Assembly: GCA_012845835.1 (NCBI GenBank)
Contig: JABAKD010000030.1
Coordinates: 13,611,076 to 13,675,075 of the forward strand
Source: Undaria pinnatifida
Lineage: Eukaryota > Sar > Phaeophyceae > Laminariales > Alariaceae
Reading direction: 5' to 3'
DNA length: 64,000 bases
Part shown: piece by piece, positions 10,031 to 24,000 of the stretch
Layout of the letters: every line of letters begins with the position of its first letter
Position numbering within the stretch: position 1 is the stretch's first letter
Translations under genes and position numbers: made by a program
The notes under the pieces: generated by a model
The model's input: only the letters and a program-made list of their open reading frames with translations
Told to the model about the DNA's origin: nothing
Database searches by the model: none

Positions 10031-13000
10031 ATGGGTGTAGGCTCATGATACCTGTAACAGCAAATACCAGATAGATCCTTGTTTCTTATTCTGTGTCATG
10101 TGCTGTATCAGTAGAGGCTCATGACATTTTTAACGACAATACCAGGTACGTGGAGTGTTTTATCAGCAACAATAAGTACACAGCTGCAGCACCCCCAATA
10201 GGAAACAAGGGCAACAACTTTCTAGGAGCAGCCTCATACTTACAGGAAAATGATAAATTCGGGAGTCGTTATAATGAAAGTGGTGCGGAACCCACATCTC
10301 CCAAAAAATACGAACCCCAATATGGGACAGTACCTCTGTTTCTTACTTGGTGTCCTGTCGCCGTGTGATGCATGTACACCAGGTTCTAATGCTATATGTA
10401 AGCCGAAAAAGCGGTGAGGGGAGGGCGGAGTTTTGAAGGACGTCGGGGCCTGATTTTGATCAAAAGGGGGGCGGGAGGGGGGGAGGGGGGGGGGAGGGGA
10501 CGGGTGGGGCAGGCCAATTTGTGCGTGGAAACCATAAATCCTTCTTGTGGAGGAGGGGGGGGGGGAGTGCCGGGGGGGGAGGGCTTTAGGTCGCATATAT
10601 GTAGGGGTTTGCTATACGCGTGGTGCTAGGTCTAGGCGATGGTGCGGGTGGTGGGGAAGGAGGGGGCGTTGGGGGCGGGGGTGGGTGGGAATTGCAGCAG
10701 CGGCATGGACGGCTCTGAAACGATAACGAGGCGATATCCAGGGCGTGGAGAAGTGTTTATTACTCTGGCGGTTTCGATATTAGGTGGGGCGTTTAAGCAA
10801 GAGAAAGCAAGGAGAAAAGAAAAAATATATACGGAGTATATATTAAACTGTGCTGCGTGCTTTTGTTGTATTTTGAAGTTGAAATGAATACCAAGCAGGA
10901 ATTATCCTTCGTTCTCACGGCATGATACACAAAATCACCTTTCGGCGTCGTGTTATAGGGCCTTAACAGTCGCATATCATGGACACCAACATTGAACAGG
11001 AGCAGAATCCTTCAGCACGCCCGATGGAAATCATCACCGTTGAAATAATGTTTTGTGGCCAGCCATCTGTGGCCCCGGAGCAGCCTGCTGCCGCGACACG
11101 CCCCGGTGATGCGCCACACGCCACGAGTGGAGCCACGGCCGCATTTTTGTTTCGATCGTCCTCAAGTCATCCTTATGCTGCACCTGCGCCTCAAGATCCG
11201 AGAGATGATATGCAAACTATACGGGCATTACACTACACGTTTCTATGACCCCCCCTGGCTCTGCCAATTCAAAGTACTTCTACCCGATGCTAGCAACCCC
11301 TTGATACCACACCCCCTGGTACCCGTCTGAAAGCGCGTAAAGGTCCCAACCACCCCGGCTGGCGGTATCACCCCCTCTGCTACAATCGCCTTCGGCTACC
11401 TGGGTGGGTGTTCTACGTGCGCCAAATCTTACCACTGCTGTACTGCTATCACCTCCTAGACATCAACTCCCCCCATAGGGAAGGAAGAACGGCGGGGGCC
11501 CTGGGGTCGGGCCGGGACACAGGATGCAAAGGATATACAACCATCGGGTCGAGGTGGGAGGGGGGGGGTGCACAGCGCAAGGGTGTCGACGATTGAGGCA
11601 TCAGATTTTTCAGAAGTCCTTGGTTTATTCGACGGGGAAAGCGACCACGACTCTGATGGTGACGATGTACTGCCAAGTCTATCCGCGTTTCGGACCAGCT
11701 GAGAGATGAAATTGGGTTTAGCGAGGCCGTCACGGCAGAGTACATCAATGTTTTGGCCGGCTGAGGCTGAGAGGGAGTCACTGCGGTTCACCGTGTGGGA
11801 TGTCAACGTTGCTCATTTCAGCCAAGCTATGTAGTGTTGCAGCGCGTGGATCGTTGAGACCAAAAGATACTGCGATGCGTGGCCATTGTCCAGGCCAATG
11901 CCACACGGAGGGTCTATCTGTATGAACGGGGATCTAGCTGCCGAGAATCTCCCGTCTTCTGCAACTAGAGGGGATATATAGGAAATTTCCCGGCAAGGGG
12001 GTTTTCCGTTGAGGCGTGGAAACCCACGACAGAAACAAGCCCAGTAAATACCTCGTGTCTACTCGACACGACCCAAAAAGAACAAAGATCAAAGTTATAC
12101 GACCATGTCAAGTGCCAATCGATACCCCCCCGCGCAACGCGTCCATCCATCGTGCCTACATATCGCCCGTGATTGTCCCCTGGTTTTACTTTAATCGATC
12201 GAGTTGCGCGTTCGAACAACGGCAATCAAGGAGTTGATGTCTGTCAGAGAGCCAAAGCCCAATTCCTCCTCTAGCGACCTCAAGACAGTCAGGTGCGACC
12301 AGTTTCGGGCGTAGTGACCCAAGCCCGAGGGCGCCACCGTGCTAAAACTACAAGTAGTGCTTCTCCGGATTCGTTTTTTTTTATCGGAGTCTGTCGTGTG
12401 ATTACGGAGTCACTACTCACAAAAGAATTAGCGTGAGAACAACACTGGTAAGCTCAGGACTAGGAGCGTCATTTCTACCACGATTGACGGAGGCCGTGCA
12501 CAAAAACATGTGCAGCACACCAGACTCTCAAGAATTTTCAGTCTCATCGCCTTTTCGTTGGTAGCGTGTTCATTCCAATTTTCGCTACGACGGTGTCTTG
12601 CGACAGGCTCAAGGTCTCCCTAGCGTCGTTCCATTCTACCAGCGAGGAAATCTGCTCCGGCTGTTTTTTTTTGTGTACTTCCTTTGAATACACAGGGGCG
12701 AAACCCAAAAATTTTCTCGCTCGCACTATCTACCACCATGTACAGCACCACACCTCCCGAAATTCGCTGAGCGTGAGCGTATATAGCCTTCTACTGAGAA
12801 ACAACGCGCACAGCCGGGGAACCGTGGGGGGTCGCTCGCTGACATGTTCCCAGGAAACCAGCTTCACCGTCGGGACGTCGTTGTCAGTGGCCGAGAAGGA
12901 CGCCTGGACAAAAAAATTGACGGAATATACAGCCGGCGAAGGCCTCCTTCCGAAACGTAGTGGGACGGCGTCCATGTTGGTGTCCGGCGCCAGCATCACA

Positions 13001-14239
13001 TATGTTGAAGCAAAAGCAGAAGAGTGTCGCGCAACGAGAAAGAGTACCGTTAAGGCGGGTCGTGAAACTCTAGATATACGAGCGTGCACGTCTAGAGCGA
13101 GCATTCTAAGTGGTTACCACCGTACTTTGGCGGAAAAAAAGAAATTAGCTACATCGTATTAATAGCGGCCCTCTGACTGTTATGATTGAAGGTTGATACA
13201 ATATCGAGTCCCCAACCGACCTCGCCTTTGATGTTGATAAAATTCGTCACCAGCGTCCGGCACAACAGTTCGCCGGGGCCTCCTCGCGTGCCCACCGCCC
13301 TTCCCTTGATTTCAACCGCGCCAAGCAAAGCCGCGATTACTTCCGGCGTAGTTCATCTGTTTTGGCGATTTATAACCAGGGGGCCTGCGAGTCAGTTGCT
13401 TCGCCGGTCGACGAATTGGGACTAATCCCTCCCGGGGTGCGCCTTTTGGTTGAGTGCTGCATTTTACTCTGTAATTTCGTTAATTGGCTGGTTGAATCAG
13501 TCGGTATCGACTACACTGTCAAAACGATCAATCAGCATACTGGATTGCAGCAGAACACTGACTGAGCGAAGCGATTAACGCCGAGCTGCGCCCGGCCAGT
13601 CGCCCCCCCCCGTCGGCGAGGGGGCCCGCTGGAGGTGCCTCCGGAGGGGACAAAAAAATCGGGTTTTCGGCCATTTCCCATCACATTTGGTGCTCAAAAC
13701 TGCATTTATCCGGGGTGGTTGTGGTCATGGACACAGAAAAAGTTAATAAAAAAACTGAACGAGAATGCATGAAACGTGTGCCGATGATGTGACGACCTTC
13801 ATGGTTTTGGTTTTCGCGAAAGCACGTTATGAATCGCTCTGATACAAATGTGTAATATTGCTGATAGGTTCTCACCAACAAATGAAATACCAGAAAGCAC
13901 AAAACAAAACAAAAAACAAAACAAAAAATAACCCAAAAAAAACGAAGGAACGCTGAATGGTATCAGGAATCAGATACCTGATACTCAATGCCGAGATAAA
14001 AAGACCGAACATGACAAAATGAAACGCGGAAGGAACGCGCCACACGGCCCTCCTCTCTCCTCCTTTCTCTCTCCTCTTTCCTCCCGAAACGCAAATTGTG
14101 TGTTGTCGTACCATAATATGACGTTTTTCTTGGACGTACGTACTATAACGCCCAGCCCTATGACATCGGGTATTACTACCCGTATAATTGCTTGGCTCGG
14201 ACAAGGGTAACGTGTGTATTTTCTGCTATTTTTGGCGTT
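10031..14239. other. Gene-poor stretch with G-rich tract and undecided open frames
   Basis: No exon here has a family match. G-rich tracts at about 10464-10510 and 10550-10580 have guanine runs that could form quadruplexes. Near 11584-11700 a plus-strand frame reads an acidic segment (FDGESDHDSDGDD) and then stops. At 12566-13162 a 198-codon plus frame has no recognised domain, and the opposite strand is also open there. At about 13170-13350 the minus strand is open and reads like protein (GGPGELLCRTL, NIKGEVGWGLDIV) without a recognised family. An A/C-rich AAAACA tract lies at 13897-13945. These could be exons of an unrecognised gene or worn mobile-element remains. Confidence 0.4.
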
Positions 14240-15500
14240 CATTCACATGCCGAATTTGGAACAAAATCTCCGTTGAAGGGAAATGATACAGGGTGTGCAA
14301 GTCTTCCCTTGGTATACATCTCTGCGGTACCGGAGTACAACTCGATTTCATGAAGGTTGAATGACGCGACTACTCGCGTGGAGTTCGCTCCACCGGGTAC
14401 TATTGCCGGAGGTCCACGGTAGTAACGTAGATATATTCTGTTTTTTTCTTGCGTATTTTTACGTAAGTCTTCCCTGGGTATACATCTCTGCAGTACCGGA
14501 GTACCACTCGATTTCATGAAGGTTTAATGACGCGACTACTCGCGTGAAGTTCGAAGTTCGCTCCCCCGGGTACTATTGCCGGAGGTCCACGGTAACGTAG
14601 GTATGTTCTGTTTTTTTCTTGCGTACTTTACCATGAGGAATGTGAAAAAAATCTCCATTGAACGGAAAAGATGCAGGGTGTTCAAGTCTTCCCTAGGTAA
14701 ACATCTCTGCGGTACCAGAGTACCCCGCGATTTCATGAAGGATTAGGGACGTGACTACTCGCGTGAAGTTCGCTCCACCGTGCGAAGAAGCTCATGACGC
14801 CTACCAATATTACCGGTACGTAAATGCAGGGAAACGTATGGATATTTTGCTATTTTGGCGTACTTTAACATGCCGAATGTGAGAAAAATATCCATTGAAC
14901 GGAAATTAAAATTATGTAGGGTGTGGAAGTCTTCCCTGGGTATACATCTCTGCGGTGCGGGAGTACCACGCGGTTTCATGAAGGTTTAGGGACGCGACTG
15001 CTCGCGTGAAGTTCGCTCCGCCGGGTACTATTGCCGGAGGTCCACGTTGTTAACGTACGTGCGTATATTCTGCTATTTTTGGCGTACTTTCACATGCCGA
15101 ATGTGACAATACATCTCCATTGAACGGAAATTATGCAGGGTGTGCAAGTCTTCCCTGGGTATACATCTCTGCGGTACCGGAGTACTGTGTACCGCGCGAT
15201 TTCATGAAGGTTTAGGGACGCGACTACTCGCGTGAAGTTCGCTCCACCGTGCGAAGAAGCTGATGCCGGGTAACTACTCCTATTACCGGTAGGTACATGC
15301 AGGGTAACGTACGTATTTTCTGCTATTTTTGGCGTACTTTCACATGTCGAATGTGAAAAATATCTCGCATGAACGGAAATTATACAGGGTGTGGAAGTCT
15401 ACTCTGGGTATACACCTCTGCGGTACCGGAGTACCGCGCGATTTCATGAAGGTTTAGGGACGCGACCACTCGCGTGAAGTTCGCTCCACCATGCGGCGCA
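14240..15500. repeat. Satellite of about 220 bp units, six copies
   Basis: The block GTCTTCCCTGGGTATACATC, followed by TCTGCGGTACCGGAGTAC, ATTTCATGAAGG and CGCGACTACTCGCGTGAAG, recurs with starts near 14301, 14467, 14686, 14929, 15148 and 15377. Spacings are 166, 219, 243, 219 and 229 bp, so units have gained or lost short pieces. The linker carries GCGTACTTTCACATGCCGAATGTG and TCCATTGAACGGAAATTAT. On the minus strand similar short open frames recur (QRCIPRED; LHEIxxYSGTAE), probably only because the unit is repeated. Confidence 0.85.
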
Positions 15501-15809
15501 ATTGCGTCTACCGAAGAGGGCTCATAGCTTTCAGCTCGGGCCGTGGCACATTTCTGTTGCTGCAAGGTACGTAAAGACTCAAAGACAACTCACCAGGGTA
15601 GACGATGGGATAGGCCAGTCACCCAGCTTGTCTCGTGCCAATCCGAGTTACCTACCGCTAAGCAGCGCGCAGTGAAGTACTGAACAAAACAGGCCATGAC
15701 TACCATAAACACGGGGTTGCAAACAATATTTCCCCGTCGACACCAGAAAGCCTTCCATTTTGAAGCGCCGTTTTTTCAATTTGTGAGGGGTGCATTTGGC
15801 AAGTACCGG

Positions 15810-15955
15810 GCCAGATCTGCTTTGCATTGACCAATCATAGAGCTTTATTTGCTTTGCATCGTAATGCACCCATTGTATCGAAACCCCATTCTGCTTTGCA
15901 CTGACCAATCAGAAGGCTCTATTCTGCTTTGCATTTGCTTTGCATCGCGCCGCAA
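15810..15955. repeat. Duplicated segment with octamer-like and CCAAT words
   Basis: Two diverged copies of a unit of about 75 bp read TCTGCTTTGCA(T/C)TGACCAATCA followed by further TTTGCTTTGCATCG words. CCAATCA and TTTGCAT resemble CCAAT-box and octamer motifs, but no gene start is recognised next to them, so a promoter role is only a possibility. Confidence 0.5.
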
Positions 15956-16439
15956 TTCAAACTGCTCTGCACGCTCCCCACTCGAACACTACCCACATTT
16001 TAGAAGCTCGAATGCCCTTCTACACACATTCCTGGAATGTCATGAGCTGGGTATCACCGTGCACATACCGGTAGACCCTAATAAGCCAACGTTTTCGGTG
16101 AGGATGGCCCCCTGCGTCGACAACCACCACCGCCAAAAAAGCGATACAGATCGGGTCTAGTTGGAGCGACACTGGAGCCTTGACCTGACCGGGCGAGTCT
16201 GTTTTCCGTGCCGTACGCGCAGCAGCAAGGCCAGCAACATGCAGCAATATCGTGAGTAGAAGGGTGATGCTTTCGCTGGTACTTTCATGCGCTTGATTGG
16301 TTGTGTATCGTTGTCTCGTAGGCTTCGTTTGACTAGATTCTGGTCAGGTTTGTAGGCGGTGTCTTCGTACGCTCCATTGCACGAATACATAGCGCACGGA
16401 TACAACCAGTGCACGAAACAGCAGCTACCAACTAACTGC

Positions 16440-17060
16440 TGTGTTGCAACAACAATAGGCCGCGGACAGCGGCGGTAACAGTACTAGGTACACCGCAGAG
16501 GGTAACAGACTGCTGGGGTTGCTACTGTACAGTGGTAGGGGTAATGCACATTGCTTTGAGCGACTGCTGCGGCGGTCGCGGCTGCTGTCTGCGGCATCCT
16601 ATTATTGCACGCGTTGAGCACAGTCATCGCGTAGTCACATGTGGAGGATATTGGCGGAAAAGGTCCACCATCAACAGCAACGTGTGACAGCGGCAGCAGC
16701 GGCAACTGGGTTGCTACATGTATAGAGTGATAGAAGCTGTGTCAATTACTTTTTTAGACCTCTGCTGCTGCTGCTGCTACTGCTGCTACTGCTACTGCTG
16801 CTGCTGTCCTTCTTCTACGGCTACTGCTGCTGCTGCCCGCGGCTCCCCAACGCACGTACCGTATTGCCGGGCAACATGCACACCGCGCACGTAGTCGATA
16901 TACTGTTTTCCCAGGTGTGGAATAACAGCGGCAGTGATAGGCATGGCAACAGCAACTGTCACATGAAGCAGCAGTAGCCGCTGCAAAAGCTGGGGTTTAT
17001 GCTGTACAGTATCAGTAGTAGCTGTGTCGGTTCCGCTAGCTGTTGAGGATGTTGTTGCTG
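16440..17060. repeat. CTG/CAG-rich trinucleotide region
   Basis: Interrupted CTG runs are densest at 16759-16835 (CTGCTGCTGCTACTGCTGCT and similar), with scattered CAG/GCGGCAG around 16440-16700 and 16965-16985. The frames through them are low-complexity and show no domain. Confidence 0.75.
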
Positions 17061-20000
17061 TTGTTTACGATGTCCTGCTGTTCGTATCGCCGAGCAACTG
17101 TCGCCGTATACTTACGTACACTTACACAGATTGTCCAAGTACACAGGTTGTTAAGTGCACAGGTACTGTACTCTGGTTGGTAGGAACCTCAAGTCATCCA
17201 AGATAGGAGTCAGCAGCATCTGTACAGCACCGTTTATCTCTTCGCCCTTGCTTCTTGAAAAAAAATGCTCATAGATTGATGGGATCCTCAACGCCGAAGC
17301 ATCCATCGGGAGCACAATATGGCCTTTGGCAGGAGTGAGAAACGCGGACAAGGGGAAAGGATTCCGCCACGTTAAGGTGAGGTTGACTGGTTGTCGAGTA
17401 GATGGCGCGGAGGGACGATTCGTTCATGTCTCGTTCAGGCTTGAGCAACGTGCACCGCAACGCGTGTGATGCGTCACGTTCTACCGTGGACGTTCATCTC
17501 TTGAACTTGTTTCCATCCCATACCTCACATCCTTTCACGTTCTTCCCCTCCTCAGATGTACAGTATTGGCGTAATGGCGTCCAGACTATTTCTGCCTGCT
17601 GACGTGTGACTGGTGATGCTGTTCCCTACCACTCTTTTAGGACGTTGCGCGGTGGGCGTGAAGGCCACCACGCGCACCGATCATGCACCTGTTCGTGGAG
17701 TGGGGCTCAGAGCCGTGACGGACGACATCGGCGCAAAACCATGCATAGCATTCCCAGGGAGAACGATGCGGTGAGAGTCAGTTGTAAATGTTCATGTGCT
17801 CTGCCCATGTAATACACTTCTACGTTCAGTTTTCAATTTTGGTGCTTGAATCCAAAACCGCCCCGTCAGTGTGAAATATGCATTGATGAGCATACCGCCG
17901 TTGGCCCCTTAATGTTTTCTACTTTCTTTGTGGTCGAATCTGTCCGGCCGCCACTGTTTTGGTATGACAAGTCAGCGAGTCAAGCAGAAGACGCCCGTTG
18001 GGCCGGAAGAAAATGATACTTCGCGCAGTCGTTCTGTCCTAGCAAGCACAGTGATACGTTAGGTTGTGCTGGTAAGTTTCAAACCCTCCGGCGTGTCATA
18101 TATCGTGTCGGGGTTGAGTACCAATTTACTCAAAAAACACTTGAAGAATCACAGGTGACAAAGATAAAGATTGCGCTTGGAGTGCGAACCATGTGAGCGA
18201 GTACAATGAGGTCGCGTCTCAGGCGCCTTTTTTTTCCTTGTTTCGTGCGTGTACCTGGGATTGCAAACAATTGCTTGCCTCGTACGCCATGACCGGCTGG
18301 CGGAAATGTCGCCTTGCTGCTTATCGCCCGTCCCCAAAATCTGTCTTCCTATCATCCCAATTTCCAGCGCCCCAGACGGCGAGTCTCAGTTGGAGCCCCC
18401 GACAAAATTAAGCCGGGTGCGGAAGACCTTGGCCTATTGGATCCGGCCTTCGATTTTATCTCATCAAGGTGAGTTTAGACGTGCTTGCGCCGGGGGGGAC
18501 GGGGGGGGGCTGCATAGCTATGGGTAGACAATACAAAGAAATATCTTGGACAGGGCGGCTCGATTGCTTCGTAGATCATTGGGGCTATACCGTTGTACGG
18601 CGCCACTCAAAGTTTGACCGCATTGACTATAATTGGCTCACTGTCACGACCGCAATAAAAATGCGACTTCGGTATGGTTGGGATCTTTGGAGATCGTCAA
18701 TTAATAACTCAACTCACCTGGGCGCAGTCAGCATCGCCGAAAACTATTGTTTGCGTGCCATCGCGTATGATGTCTTCATATTTAGCGAAGTAGTACAGTA
18801 GGCATATGCCGGAGGGGGGCGTGCTAAGCACAACGGAGAGTTGCAATGTACCAAGTAGGCAGCACTATTTATGGGTCGCTTTCGCTCGTAATTCAATTAC
18901 AGTCGCTCGCTCTGCGTCCAAACCAGCCGCAGTGAACTCTAGTTCTGGCCACCCCTCTCAAGGATCGTTGTCGACGCTAAAATCCCCAGTAATTCCAACG
19001 ACGGCACAGGGACACGGACTCGGAGTTGCTAGCGTTTGCTAGGGGTTTACGCTCTCTGCTGATAGACAATTTTCTGGAGATACAGCCTCGTGGTAGTCGA
19101 CCCCACTTTTCAATGGTGGGATTGAAGAAGATATCACATGCCGTGGATTTTTTCTGGGCTAGTGGCCGCGCAGATTGTTAGCGAGACCAGCGTGGGGTTT
19201 GCATTTTTTTCGCTACATCTGGAGGTGACGGTTGAACACCAGCTGCTCTGTATGGAGCTGCATTCGTGCATCGTTCTTTGGACTCAATGTATACTGCCTG
19301 CCTTTATTCCGTTGCCACTTCGAATTGCGGCGTTATGATAGCATTGAGTTTTCAGTGACAGATAACCCTCGTGTTGCCATCCCCTGTGTCCTCCCTGCTG
19401 TTTGATCTGTTCGCGCCGTTAGCAGGATGTCTGCCGGGACACTATCGTCAAGCCTTTCGCCACCTTAGTATCTCGAAAGGGAAAACTCCGCAGGTACTGC
19501 ACTTCACTGCCTTTGCGGCGAGCCGGAATGAAGCTGTAGCAATTCCAGAACGAGGTGCTGGCCGACCGACTAGAGGTGGAAGGCTGCGAGTGCAACTTTT
19601 TCGCAGGAATTCAAGAAAGACGTTGACGCGAAGCGGGCAATATAGCAACAACACCAGCAAGAACACCACTCTTCCGAGGGTCCCTGCGTCGCAAACAGCT
19701 CAAGCATGACCAGAACCGTCTGGCTTCGCTTGTGCTGTAAACGGGGTAGAGGTGGAGGGGGCAGTCTACCTTTTGTTATGGGGTGTTGGTGTTAGGGAGG
19801 GGAGTGGGTGATGTGACGACCGAGGGACTAGAGAAGACGGTGACGTTGGCAACACTGACGTGAGAGGTGGAATTGTGGGCGGAGTACCGCCAAAGGTAAG
19901 ATAGAACGCTTAAGTGGGAGGCTGCCGTTTGATATCCCTACGCAGACGTGTAGCACGTGCCAACCAGTAGCGCCCAGGTTTGGCTAGGGTGGACCCACGG

Positions 20001-21033
20001 CTGATGGGCAGGAGGTCTGAGCAGGAATAATTTTCAGATACAAATATGATTCCAGTCAAGCTTTGACACGTCGAGGCCGCGTCGTCGCTGTCTGTGCATG
20101 CGCGCAAAGCAAGCGATACCTACAGGGGGCAATGCCGAAGGTAGAAAGGCGAAGTGTGTTTAGTATGGCATGAGGAGCGTACACAGGCAGCTAATCCAGG
20201 CTGCGGTATAAGCCAGTGCAAGCCTCGCACATACATGCGTATTCGTACGTGCGTTGTATGGGCCCATGTCTCGTCTCAGTGGTGTGGCCCACGAAAGGCC
20301 GCATGCACACGTACGGATTGCAACTGAAGATTATTACTATCGGTACTCGTACTATACTGCACCTGCTACACACCAGGCTATATGGTAGGACAATATGTAC
20401 TCTCCGTCCGGAATTCAGCATGCTGCTGTATTTATTCGTGAACCTTCCGCATGCTGTACGTCTCGAGTCCCTAGGTGCCACATCTTCCGCGTATCCTACC
20501 AAACGGTAAAAAAGATATCGCCAGACTATAGCACTCTACAGCAGCATTGCACTCGTTGCATAGACGACTACCACGGCCGTGCGTGACATTCTGATGGACA
20601 GGCAACCTAGTCAACACCCGTTCCACACTCGTAGTCGACACAATAAGGGATATGGCGGCACAGAGCGGCTTTAATCCCTTGCGGCATCGCACCCAAAACT
20701 CTGTTTTTTTTCCCTTTAGACTTGTCTACATACGATAGGGGTTTCCACAAAAATTCCACGGGCTTCGCCCGCGGAATTAAATTATAAAAAGCTGGCCCGG
20801 TACATCCCAAATTTGCCGTGCAGCACCGCCGTCTCCTGGTTCCCGCCGGACAAAAAAGACCAATCTACTGCTGGATTGGATCCCGATAGAAAAATGCCGT
20901 TATTTCTGTTGGAACGCCAGACATCGTGGGATCGCGGGATCCCAGATCGCAGCTGTACTCTTCTACTGCTACGCAGCTGGACAAGAGTGCTCCATAGAGC
21001 GTGTTTTGTGGTGTGTGATTATCAGCTGCAGAT
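17061..21033. other. Gene-free stretch upstream of the UPF0390-like gene
   Basis: Several short open frames on both strands lack recognisable domains and good splice-linked partners. Poly-G tracts occur near 18490-18510. The final few hundred bases should hold the promoter of the gene starting at 21034, but I see no definite core element. Confidence 0.45.
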
Positions 21034-24000
21034 ATGGCTCAAGGAAGCTTCAAGAAAAGTGCCGGAGCGCCCAAGGTAAAGGGAAAGGCTGGCAGAGGAA
21101 ACGTGGCGGCGAAATCAAAGCGATTGGTCAACAAAGGCAAAACTGCTGTCAAGAAGGGCGGTGAGTGGCGGCAGGCGGCATAGCGGCATGAGGTTGGTGG
21201 TGCGGTACTGCTGGATACCTGGTACATATATTATTAAAATAAAAATACACTCCAGCAAGCTGTGTGTGATACTCCGATCACGCGTATTACAGTGTGTGTC
21301 CTCATTAAGGATATAGGTCGGCGACTCCCCTTGGAACTACAGCAGTGTAGCTTGTAGGCTTGTACCAGGGTCAACAGGGTGAAATTAGTCAGTCTGATTT
21401 CGTGTGTCGTTGGGCCCGTGTGGGTGTTTGTTGTGTACGTTCGTTCCGAGTCGCCCAAGAACATCGATGCGCTACTGCGGTAGTGATGGTAGTAGAGACG
21501 GTGTGACTATTTAGCAGGCGCTTTAGGTCTTCCGGGCGACTCACGAACATGTGTTGACTCTGTGAAGATGCGCACGCGCACCAACATCCGAGCCTCAGTT
21601 TCGACATCGGCGTTCTCCGACGAGGCATCTCCATTCTCACTGCTGTCTTGCGTGCGCGACGTTGTTGCCCACGTTTCTTCGTTCTTGATTCTTCATGCTC
21701 TGCCCTGCCTGAAGAAAAACACGATCAAGGAAAACAAGCATGTAACGAGGAACTCCCTTTTTGGTAAAAGCTCGATATGTTGTTCCCTGCCACTACTGTG
21801 TCTAGCTGTGTTTACGCTCCCAACCTCCCACCTCCCTCGTCGTCTCACAAATGCCTGTCGTTGTCATCTGCCATTCTGCCCTGTCCCCGCGACGCCCCAC
21901 AGCATGGGCCATGCCGCCAAAACAACATAAACAACGAGAGGCCGCCAAGGAAGACATGGTGAGTCAAGAATCAGTAGTAGTCAACATCCTTGTGTGTACC
22001 AACTTTAATATGTTCAAATTTGGTGGCTGCACACTCAGATGAGTGACTGGTGACGGTCTTCAGAGGCTAACACAGAGTCGTGGCGAGACGAGCACGAGCT
22101 CGAGCCTAACGGCTTAACCGATAATGATTTAGACCATGGTGAATCACTTGAAATGGGCGCTAGTTGGGCCTACAGAAACCTTTGTCGCGACGAAGTGTCA
22201 AAAGTTCAGATGCAGGTGTGAAGAGCGAACTTGGTGTATAATCACCCCTGTTCTGCTCCTCTTCCTTCTTATGGTAATGGAGATTTTCGGAAAATAGAAG
22301 AACTATTAACAACCTTGATCAGGGATAGCGTTGCTCTTGGGCTGACGAAGTATCTCCCCCGCAAGAAACGGTAGCGGTTTATTTTCACCCTGAGCAATGT
22401 TCTTGCTCAGGGTAAGGTCTACCCTGAGCAAACGAAAGGCACAGGGTTGCATGGAACAGAGCGCAGACGATATCAGGGTGCCTGCACCGCCGCGAAAGTA
22501 GCCTGGGGCGGACGCCGACTAGCCGCCATACTGTAGGGCGACGCGCCATCTCCTCAAACCAGACATCGGTTGTTGATGCCATGGCGGCTAAATTGTTGTG
22601 TTGTACTCGTGCCATCTCGCAGCAAACAAAACCTGTATTCACAATCAAGAGTACAGCAAGCAACCTTACGCTGGGTGACGTCGGGGAGGAGGGTCGAGGC
22701 GCACGCCCACTCGCCGCCAAAGGGGAGAGCGACAGGGCGCACTACCTCCTCCAACCAGTGGTCGCTTGGTGATACTGCTGTGGCGGCGAAAGCAACACAG
22801 CAGATCGACCTAGGCGCACAAAATGAGGAGATTACGTGGATGGAGAATGGATGTGTCCACGACGCGACGCAGCCCGATATGCTAACTACCAGTGCAGCCT
22901 CGAGCTGACTGACGGCAAAGAGGACGGCGACGATGGCGACACTATGTGATAGGGGATAAGAATCGGGGGCAGCAGGTCGCGGTGGAAGGTAGTGGAGCAC
23001 CGTGCGTGCTAGACCGGCACGACGGTCGATACTCGTCGCTATTCGGGCGCACGTCCTATCTTTCTCACGCGGGAGCACAGCCTGCTCGCTCATCATATTT
23101 TTGACAGCTTACCCGATACTCTGCATACACGTATTGACTACAATGAACATCTACCTTTGACGGTTGGATATCTCGAGGGTTGTACTTTTTTAACATATGT
23201 TTGTAGCGTTCGACGGTAGGTCTAGATATCTGGCCTATACGAAGCTCTAGAGTTACCCTTGAAGCTAACCGCTCGTGCGTGTGCATCTGCTGCCCGCGCC
23301 GCTGATCGCCCCAACGAATGCGCAGGTGGTGCCCTTGCGCTGTACGAATTGCTCACGCGTAAGCTTTGCGTTAGAACCGTCAAGCTTGCCATTCCAGAAG
23401 CACTTCAACCGTAGTAGCAGAAGTCGAGGCAGCAGGAGATAACTCCCGCACGAGAAATACTGACGAATATCGTATGCCATCCCTGAAGCTCTTCCGAATT
23501 GGGTGCTGTACCACAAGTTTTTTTCCACCCAAGTATTCTGTCGTTTTTGCATCGCTTGAACGCGTCGTTTCACTCGCTGGCTCCTTCATAACACAGGCAA
23601 GAACGAAGATGATTAACGCCACGAACGAAAAGCAAGCGGCGGCGAAGTGTTTCCAGAACCAAGAGAAGCTCTTCCTCACCGACGTCAAGGTGAGTACCGG
23701 TCGCATCCGCCACTTACTGAGGCGTTCGTGTCTGGCGCTCTTGTCAATATCGAGCTAAGGAAGTCTCTGCTGGCCTTGCGGATGCGGTCCCGTAGCAGTT
23801 GTGGCGTGCCTGGGGTGCGAAGCACTCAACACCAGCCGTCGCCATGTATTGCTGCTATCCCTTCAAGAGTGGTGGACTCAAGACACTGACGCCTGGAAAA
23901 CGAATTTGATTGGAAAAGCTGGAGGAAAAAATGGGCACCTTTTTTTTTTTAGCATGTCAATAACTGAGCGGTGGCTGTACTTGATGCAACCGTCCCGGAA

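Noticed and set aside
14239-14979. Recurring minus frames (QRCIPRED) as a repeated peptide gene
   Set aside because: Two different frames are open in the same units and none has splice or start context; best explained by the satellite.
22554-23096. 180-codon minus frame
   Set aside because: Lies in an intron of the UPF0390-like gene, has no domain and overlaps a diverged duplication.
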